Assembly (NCBI RefSeq): GCF_003751785.1 | Contig: NZ_RKIE01000001.1 | Coordinates: 471,557-535,556, forward strand | Length of the DNA stretch: 64,000 bases | Direction: 5' to 3' | Origin: Frigoribacterium sp. PhB160 | GTDB taxonomy: Bacteria; Actinomycetota; Actinomycetes; Actinomycetales; Microbacteriaceae | In this document: positions 58,682 to 64,000 of the stretch, piece by piece | Position numbering within the stretch: position 1 is the first letter of the stretch | Layout of the letters: each line of letters starts with the position of its first letter | Notes under the pieces: generated by a model | Told to the model about the DNA's origin: nothing | Database searches by the model: none | What the model saw: only the letters and a program-made list of their open reading frames with translations | Translations under genes and position numbers: made by a program

Positions 58682-59980
58682 ATGACCCTCACCCGACGTC
58701 ACTTCCTGGCCGCGAGCGGGGCGGTGTCGCTGACCGCGATCCTCGCCGGCTGCGCCGGCTTCAGCAAGCCGCAGACCGAGTCGGCCACCGGCACCCTCAC
58801 GTTCACCACCTGGGGCACCGACTCCGAGCTCGCGGGCTTCCGCGACCAGATCGCCCGCTTCGAGGACGCGAATCCCGGCTCGACGATCGAGCTGAACGCC
58901 GTCCCCTACGAGCAGATGTTCACGAACATCGACGCTCAGCTGCAGGCCGGCAACCCGCCCGACGTCTTCCGCGTGCCGTACTACACGTTCGGCAGCTACG
59001 CGGGGCGGGGCCAGCTGCTCGACCTCGGCGACCACCTCGACGCCGACGTGCCCGGCCGGTTCACCGACGCGGCCTGGGCCGCTGTGCAGAACGAGGGCTC
59101 GCCGTTCGGCGTGCCCCACCACACCGACACGACGGCGATCCTCTACAACAAGACGATGCTCGACGCCGCAGGCATCACCGACGTCCCGACGAGCCTCGAG
59201 GACGCCTGGACCTGGGAGCAGTTCGACGAGGTGGCCGCGACCCTGCGCCAGAGCCTGCCCGCCGACCAGTACCCCTTCGCCTACAACTGGCAGGGCAACG
59301 GCGTGACCCGCTGGCTGACCTGGCTGTTCGAGGCCGACGGCGCCTTCCTCGAAGAGGACCTCGTCACCCCCGCGATCGACTCCGACGCCGGGCGCAGGGC
59401 CGTCGACTTCACGAGGTCGTTCTTCGAGAAGCAGTACGTGCCGCAGAACGACTCGATCAAGTCGTCGACCTACGCGCAGGACAGCTGGTACTCGCAGACC
59501 ACCGCGATGGTCTTCTCGGGCGCCTTCGCGATCCCCGACGCGACCCAGACCCTCGACTTCGAGTGGGGTGCGACGTTCGCCCCGCGCGACGTGCGCGCCG
59601 CGAGCGACTTCGGCGGCAACGCCCTGGTCGCCACGAAGGACGTCGCCGACCCCGCGCTCGCCGCGTCCTTCCTCGCCTTCATGACCGAGGAGGAGGCGAT
59701 GCGCTCGTTCTGCGAGGGCGCCTCCCTGCTGCCCACCCGGCAGGACCTCGTCGACGGCGGCAGCATCGAGTTCGCGGTGCGGCCCGAGCTGTCGCCCGTC
59801 TTCGTCGGCCAGGCCAGCACCGTGGCCGCCTCCGACTCGGGCCAGGTCGCGTCGCCGTCGATGGCCGCCATCATCACCGTGCTGCAGGACGAGCTCGAGC
59901 AGGCCTTCACGAGCGGTCGCAGCACCGACGACACGATCGCGGCGCTCTCCGAGGGCATCGCCGCCGCCACGAAGGCCTGA
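58682..59980 (+). CDS. Sugar ABC transporter substrate-binding lipoprotein
   Basis: A binding protein of 432 aa, GGAGGAGCTCAC directly before ATG. The signal peptide TRRHFLAASGAVSLTAILAG has a twin-Arg-like start and a lipobox LAGCAGF. The mature chain is a cluster D (carbohydrate type 1) fold: GTLTFTTWGTDSELAGFRDQ, FEDANPGSTIELNAVPYEQM, NPPDVFRVPYYTFGSYAGRG, VPHHTDTTAILYNKTMLDAA and AMVFSGAFAIPD. It captures an oligosaccharide for the two permeases downstream. No ATPase gene is in the operon, so a shared MsiK-type ATPase is expected elsewhere. Confidence 0.93.
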   Translation: MTLTRRHFLAASGAVSLTAILAGCAGFSKPQTESATGTLTFTTWGTDSELAGFRDQIARFEDANPGSTIELNAVPYEQMFTNIDAQLQAGNPPDVFRVPYYTFGSYAGRGQLLDLGDHLDADVPGRFTDAAWAAVQNEGSPFGVPHHTDTTAILYNKTMLDAAGITDVPTSLEDAWTWEQFDEVAATLRQSLPADQYPFAYNWQGNGVTRWLTWLFEADGAFLEEDLVTPAIDSDAGRRAVDFTRSFFEKQYVPQNDSIKSSTYAQDSWYSQTTAMVFSGAFAIPDATQTLDFEWGATFAPRDVRAASDFGGNALVATKDVADPALAASFLAFMTEEEAMRSFCEGASLLPTRQDLVDGGSIEFAVRPELSPVFVGQASTVAASDSGQVASPSMAAIITVLQDELEQAFTSGRSTDDTIAALSEGIAAATKA

Positions 59981-59982
59981 CG

Positions 59983-60936
59983 ATGACCACGGCCACCCGA
60001 CCGGTCGCACGAGGAGGCGCGGTGCCGGCACCCGAGACCGCCCCGCCCCGTCCGCGGCGTCGCCGCCGGTCCCGGGGCGAGGCCGCGGTCGCCTGGGCGC
60101 TGCTCACCCCCAACCTCGGCCTGCTGGCCCTGTTCGTGATCGTGCCGCTCGTCTGGGCCGTCGTCGTGAGCCTGCAGCGGACCGACGGCTTCGGCGGCGG
60201 CACCTTCACCGGCGTCGACAACTACCAGCGCCTCGTGCAGGACCCGGTCTTCTGGCGCTCAGCCGCGAACACGGTGCTCTTCACGGTCATCGTCACGCCC
60301 CTGTCGATGGCCCTCGGGCTCGGCGCCGCGGTGCTGATGAACTCCGTGCTGCCGGCCCGCGGGCTGTTCCGGTCGATCCTCATCCTGCCGATGGCCATCT
60401 CCGGCGTCGCGACCGCGCTGATGGGCGTGCTGCTCTTCGACGAGAACAGCGGCCTCATCGACAAGCTCGTGCGGGCCGTCGGCCTGCCGGGCGTGCCGTG
60501 GCAGTCGGGCGGCACGGCCGCGTTCGCGTCCATCGTGCTCATCACGCTGTGGTGGCGCGTCGGCTTCAACATGCTGATCTACCTCGCGGGCCTGCAGTCG
60601 GTCGACGCCGAGATCTACGAGGCGGGCCGCCTCGACGGCGCCGGCGGCTGGCAGCGCTTCCGCCACCTCACGGTGCCGCTCGTCGGGCCGTCGTCGTTCT
60701 TCCTGCTCATCCTCAACGTCATCTACTCGTTCCAGGTCTTCGACCTCGTGTTCGTGATGACGGGCGGCGGACCCGGCAACGCCACGTCGGTGATCGTCAC
60801 CTACGCCTACGACCAAGGGTTCGTCACCCGTGACCAGGGCTACGCGGCCGCCATCGGCGTCGTGCTGCTCGTCGTCATGCTCGCCTTCACCGTCGTGCGC
60901 TGGCAGACCAGCCGCTCGCGCGACCTCGTCGACTGA
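59983..60936 (+). CDS. Sugar ABC transporter permease (MalF/UgpA type)
   Basis: A permease of 317 aa, two bases after the binding-protein stop. Six helices after a 35-residue basic N-terminus. The EAA loop reads IYEAGRLDGAGGWQRFRHLT-VPL, and the last segment SFQVFDLVFVMTGGGPGNAT is typical of MalF-like proteins. It pairs with the permease at 60948 to form the channel. No regulator is adjacent. Confidence 0.94.
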   Translation: MTTATRPVARGGAVPAPETAPPRPRRRRRSRGEAAVAWALLTPNLGLLALFVIVPLVWAVVVSLQRTDGFGGGTFTGVDNYQRLVQDPVFWRSAANTVLFTVIVTPLSMALGLGAAVLMNSVLPARGLFRSILILPMAISGVATALMGVLLFDENSGLIDKLVRAVGLPGVPWQSGGTAAFASIVLITLWWRVGFNMLIYLAGLQSVDAEIYEAGRLDGAGGWQRFRHLTVPLVGPSSFFLLILNVIYSFQVFDLVFVMTGGGPGNATSVIVTYAYDQGFVTRDQGYAAAIGVVLLVVMLAFTVVRWQTSRSRDLVD

Positions 60937-60947
60937 GAGGCCGGCCC

Positions 60948-61859
60948 GTGTCCTCCACCCCCCTCGCCCCCGTCTCGTCCGGGCCCGCCGTCGCGGCCGA
61001 CGGCGCGGGCGTGCGCACCGCCCGGCCGAGCGGGCGTCGGCGACGCGACCGGCGCCTCCTCGTGGTCCGCGTCGTGGTCGCGGTCGTCGTCGCGCTCGTG
61101 GTGCTCTTCCCGCTGTACTGGATGGTCGTCGTCGCGTTCTCGACGCGCGCCGACCTGCTCGGCGGCGCCCTGCGGTTCTGGCCGAGCGCGCTCACCACCG
61201 AGAACTTCCGCCGCGTGTTCGACTCGTTCCCGGTCGTGACGTGGTTCGGCAACTCGGCCGCGATCGCGATCGTCGTGGCGCTCATCTCGGTGACGGTCAA
61301 CGTGCTCGGGGGCTACGCGTTCGCCCGGCTGCGGTTCCGCGGGTCGAACGCGGTCTTCCTGGTGTGCCTCGCGACGCTGATGATCCCGGTGCAGGTGATC
61401 ATGGTGCCGCTGTTCACGCTCGTCACCGACCTCGACCTGTACGGCACGTACTGGGCCGTCATCCTGCCGACGGCGGCCTCGGCGTTCGGCCTCTTCCTGG
61501 CGCGGCAGTTCATCCTCGGGATCCCCACCGAGCTGATCGAGGCGGCGCGGATCGACGGCGCGAGCCACCTGCGCGTGCTGCGCAGCATCGTCCTGCCGCT
61601 GTCGAAGCCGCTGCTCGCCGTGCTGTTCTTCATGAGCCTGCTGCAGACCTGGAACGACTTCTCGTGGCCGCTCATCGCCCTCAAGCAGAACGAGCTCTTC
61701 ACGCTGCCGATCGGGCTGCTCTACCTGCAGGGGCAGTTCGGGTCGGACTACGGCGGCACGATGGCGTTCGCCCTCGTCAACGTGGCGCCGATGGTCGTGC
61801 TCTTCCTGGTGTTCCAGCGGTACTTCGTGCAGGGGTTCGCGCGCAGCGGCATCCGGTGA
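60948..61859 (+). CDS. Sugar ABC transporter permease (MalG/UgpE type)
   Basis: A permease of 303 aa from GTG at 60948, 11 bases after its partner. Six helices; the EAA loop is LIEAARIDGASHLRVLRSIV-LPL, followed by WNDFSWPLIALKQNELFTLP, the MalG hallmark. The N-terminal 38 residues are Ala/Arg-rich. It completes the transporter; the ATP-binding protein must come from another locus. Confidence 0.94.
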   Translation: MSSTPLAPVSSGPAVAADGAGVRTARPSGRRRRDRRLLVVRVVVAVVVALVVLFPLYWMVVVAFSTRADLLGGALRFWPSALTTENFRRVFDSFPVVTWFGNSAAIAIVVALISVTVNVLGGYAFARLRFRGSNAVFLVCLATLMIPVQVIMVPLFTLVTDLDLYGTYWAVILPTAASAFGLFLARQFILGIPTELIEAARIDGASHLRVLRSIVLPLSKPLLAVLFFMSLLQTWNDFSWPLIALKQNELFTLPIGLLYLQGQFGSDYGGTMAFALVNVAPMVVLFLVFQRYFVQGFARSGIR

Positions 61860-61958
61860 CCCGATCGGCGGTGCGTCAGTAGGATCGAGGGCGGTCCGCC
61901 TCGCAGCGCTGCGTGACTCCGCGGGCCGAGCAGCAGCGAGGCACCCAGGAGGCCCCCC

Positions 61959-63686
61959 TTGACAGAATCCGCTCCCGTCGACCCGACCTCGACCGAGGCG
62001 TGGCGCCGGCTCGCCGGCATCGCCGACGGCTTCACCCCCGACCTGCGCGGCTGGTTCGACGCCGACCCGACGCGTGCCGAGAAGCACACCTTCCAGGCCG
62101 CCGACCTCACCGTCGACATGTCGAAGGGCCTCGTCACCGACGAGGTGCTCGACGCCCTGCTTCAGGTCGCGCGCGACGCCGACGTCGCCGGCCGCTACCA
62201 GGCGATGATCTCGGGCGAGCACATCAACGTCACGGAGGACCGCGCCGTGCTGCACACCGCGCTCCGTCGCCCGAAGGACGGCACCGACCTCGTGCCGGCG
62301 GCGGGCTTCGTCGTCGACGGGCAGGACGTCGACGCCGACGTGCACGCCACGCTCGACAAGGTCTACGCCTTCGCCGAGAAGGTCCGCTCGGGCGAGTGGA
62401 CCGGCGTCACCGGCAAGCGCATCGAGACCGTCGTCAACATCGGCATCGGCGGGTCCGACCTCGGCCCCGTCATGGTCTACGAGGCCCTGAAGCCGTACGT
62501 GCAGCAGGGGCTCGAGGTGCGCTTCGTCTCGAACATCGACCCCACCGACGTCTACGAGAAGACCGCGGGCCTCGACCCCGAGACCACCCTCTTCATCGTC
62601 GCGTCGAAGACCTTCGGCACGCTCGAGACCCTCACGAACGCGCGCCTGGCCCGCGAGTGGCTCTGGCGTGAGCTCGCCGCCGCCGGCGCCCTCGACGACA
62701 GCGACGACGCCCGCACCGGCGCCGTGGCGAAGCACTTCGTCGCCGTGTCGACCGCCCTCGAGAAGGTCGCCGCCTTCGGCATCGACCCCGAGAACGCGTT
62801 CGGCTTCTGGGACTGGGTCGGCGGTCGCTACTCGGTCGACTCGGCCATCGGCACGTCGGTCGTCATCGCGATCGGCCCCGACGCCTGGCGCGAGTTCCTC
62901 GCCGGGTTCCACGCGATGGACGAGCACATGCGCACGGCGCCGCTCGAGCAGAACGTGCCCGTGCTGATGGGCCTGCTGAACGTCTGGTACTCGAACTTCC
63001 TCGGGGCGCAGAGCCACGCGGTGCTGCCGTACGCGCAGTACCTGCACCGCTTCCCGGCGTACCTGCAGCAGCTCACGATGGAGTCGAACGGCAAGAGCGT
63101 CCGCTGGGACGGCTCGCCCGTCACGACGTCGACCGGCGAGGTGTTCTGGGGCGAGCCCGGCACGAACGGGCAGCACGCGTTCTACCAGCTCATCCACCAG
63201 GGCACGCGCCTGATCCCCGCCGACTTCATCGCCGTCGCGAACCCCGCGCACGCGCTGAAGGACGAGACGGGCGACGGCAGCACCGTCGAGGCCGGCCAGG
63301 ACGTGCACGCCCTGTTCATGGCGAACTACTTCGCGCAGACCAAGGCGCTCGCGTTCGGCAAGACCGCCGACGAGGTGCGCGCCGAGGGCACCGCCGAGTC
63401 GGTCGTGCCGGCCGGCGAGTTCAGCGGCAACCGCCCGACGACGTCGATCCTGGCCCCGGCGCTGACCCCGAGCGTCCTCGGCCAGCTCATCGCGCTGTAC
63501 GAGCACATCGTGTTCGTCGAGGGCACCATCTGGGGCATCGACTCCTTCGACCAGTGGGGCGTCGAGCTCGGCAAGCAGCTCGCCCTCCAGGTCGCGCCCG
63601 CCGTCGACGGCGACGAGGAGGCCCTCGCCTCGCAGGATGCCTCGACGAAGTCGCTCATCGCGAAGTACCTCGAGCTGCGCGGCTGA
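61959..63686 (+). CDS. pgi: Glucose-6-phosphate isomerase
   Basis: An enzyme of 575 aa with a TTG start at 61959, fixed by AGGAGG six bases ahead. Both PGI signatures are present: [20 protein letters not shown] with the catalytic Glu/His region, and [20 protein letters not shown] with the Lys-Gln end (GVELGKQL). Also [20 protein letters not shown] and the sugar-phosphate loop [12 protein letters not shown]. It interconverts glucose-6-phosphate and fructose-6-phosphate. It is its own transcript: a TAGGAT -10-like element lies near 61880, 99 bases separate it from the sugar transporter, and a hairpin follows. A TTG start suggests translation tuning. Confidence 0.97.
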   Translation: MTESAPVDPTSTEAWRRLAGIADGFTPDLRGWFDADPTRAEKHTFQAADLTVDMSKGLVTDEVLDALLQVARDADVAGRYQAMISGEHINVTEDRAVLHTALRRPKDGTDLVPAAGFVVDGQDVDADVHATLDKVYAFAEKVRSGEWTGVTGKRIETVVNIGIGGSDLGPVMVYEALKPYVQQGLEVRFVSNIDPTDVYEKTAGLDPETTLFIVASKTFGTLETLTNARLAREWLWRELAAAGALDDSDDARTGAVAKHFVAVSTALEKVAAFGIDPENAFGFWDWVGGRYSVDSAIGTSVVIAIGPDAWREFLAGFHAMDEHMRTAPLEQNVPVLMGLLNVWYSNFLGAQSHAVLPYAQYLHRFPAYLQQLTMESNGKSVRWDGSPVTTSTGEVFWGEPGTNGQHAFYQLIHQGTRLIPADFIAVANPAHALKDETGDGSTVEAGQDVHALFMANYFAQTKALAFGKTADEVRAEGTAESVVPAGEFSGNRPTTSILAPALTPSVLGQLIALYEHIVFVEGTIWGIDSFDQWGVELGKQLALQVAPAVDGDEEALASQDASTKSLIAKYLELRG

Positions 63687-63709
63687 CGCGTCGCTGAGTG
63701 CTGAGCGCT

Positions 63710-63743
63710 GAGGCGCGGTCCGGGGTCGCCCGGGCCGCGCCTC
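63710..63743 (+). terminator. Terminator after pgi
   Basis: GAGGCGCGG (63710-63718) pairs exactly with CCGCGCCTC (63735-63743), with further CCGGG/CCCGG pairing inside. It begins 24 bases after the pgi stop. The remaining 257 bases to the window end contain only the repeats below and no supported gene. Confidence 0.7.
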
Positions 63744-63787
63744 TCGCGTGTGGGGGCGCGCGTGCCGCTCGCGGTGGGTCTCGTCGT

Positions 63788-63872
63788 GGCGAACTCAGGA
63801 GGGAGCGTCGCGGCGCAGCCGCTCGACCAGGCTCCGGGCCGGCGCCGGTCGGCGTTGCCTGAGTCGTCGACG
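63788..63872. repeat. CTCAGG/CCTGAG palindromic element, copy 3
   Basis: Left end GGCGAACTCAGGA and right end GCCTGAGTCGTCGACG match the ends of the elements at 30683 (15 of 16 bases at the right end) and 45516. The centre has GGCTCCGGGCCGGCGCC. Lies between pgi and the window edge. Confidence 0.7.
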
Positions 63873-63932
63873 CTGCGCGTCGCGCTCCCGCCGGGCGGCC
63901 TGGCGGCGCGCAGCGCGTGCGGTGGTGGCCGG

Positions 63933-64000
63933 TGTGGCGAACTCAGGCAGAAGTGTCGCGGCGCAGCCGCTCGGCGGGGCTCCGGGTCTGCGCGGGGCGG
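63933..64000. repeat. CTCAGG element, copy 4, cut by window end
   Basis: GTGGCGAACTCAGG recurs 148 bases after its occurrence in copy 3, followed by GTCGCGGCGCAGCCGCTCG and GGCTCCGGG as in copy 3. The right end is beyond the window. A direct repeat of the left half of copy 3 at least. Confidence 0.6.

Noticed and set aside
1..64000. tRNA, rRNA, CRISPR, insertion sequences or prophage
   Set aside because: No T-loop/acceptor patterns, regular spaced repeats, transposase or phage structural motifs were seen by eye. Short or degenerate tRNAs could still be missed without tRNAscan.

Overview
The window is about 72% GC (my estimate) with almost pure G/C third codon positions, densely packed genes and many ATGA or GTGA stop/start overlaps. 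Gene families such as a TasA/SipW pair, UmuD/UmuC, DUF998, DUF2273, DUF6286, an AztABCD-type zinc locus and class-E-type (LAxTG) sorting point to an actinobacterium, most likely Microbacteriaceae. That placement is inferred from gene content; there is no rRNA in the window. I saw no tRNA, CRISPR array, insertion sequence or prophage.

Layout. 1-12.8 kb: the 3' end of an NAD-dependent epimerase/dehydrogenase gene, a CMD-domain protein divergent from an MFS exporter and a zinc alcohol dehydrogenase, a PEBP protein, a VOC protein divergent from a MarR regulator with twin operators, a TasA-like protein plus a signal peptidase fused to a LamG domain, an NmrA-like reductase, a GNAT acetyltransferase, and a DUF998 gene followed by a two-component pair whose kinase is frameshifted. 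12.8-28.5 kb: an AraC regulator, a WYL regulator broken by an in-frame TGA, a hydrolase-TetR operon with twin operators, an MFS-hydrolase pair divergent from a PucR-type regulator, an FAD-linked oxidase-hydrolase operon, an MT0933-like antitoxin-domain protein, an ArsR-MFS operon and a MaoC hydratase. 28.5-35.5 kb: a umuDC operon, a PadR-UbiB operon, a beta-lactamase-fold hydrolase and a polysaccharide pyruvyl transferase. 35.5-42.4 kb: an envelope-stress-like locus with a sigma-70 factor and two Asp23-type proteins on the minus strand, an AraC regulator, and two plus-strand Asp23 operons with DUF2273, DUF6286 and AmaP-like members. 42.4-49.5 kb: a zinc uptake locus (AztA divergent from AztB, AztD-like, AztC, AztD) around a Zur-like box, then a LAxTG surface protein. 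49.7-56 kb: a siderophore ABC operon under an IdeR/DmdR-like box, a GT2 glycosyltransferase and a PIG-V-like mannosyltransferase. 56-58.5 kb: a MarR repressor, four very small coupled genes, a blue-light BLUF protein and a DUF1801 protein. 58.7-64 kb: a sugar ABC transporter, glucose-6-phosphate isomerase, and repeats at the window edge.

How parts fit together. Uptake dominates the right half: zinc, ferric siderophore and sugar, each with a substrate-binding lipoprotein and permeases, and two have recognisable metal-regulator boxes. The most unusual stretch is 56072-57843. A stand-alone BLUF photoreceptor sits beside an operon of four translationally coupled mini-proteins (47, 36, 51 and 29 aa) that ends in a MarR repressor. 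The gene set resembles E. coli BluF/BluR-ycgZ-ymgABC in logic but not in sequence. Other points worth checking are the self-contained SipW-LamG fusion, three damaged or non-canonical regulators (histidine kinase, WYL protein, sigma factor start), a dispersed CTCAGG/CCTGAG palindrome that appears to have landed inside the aztC signal-peptide region, and an 11-mer present 13 times.
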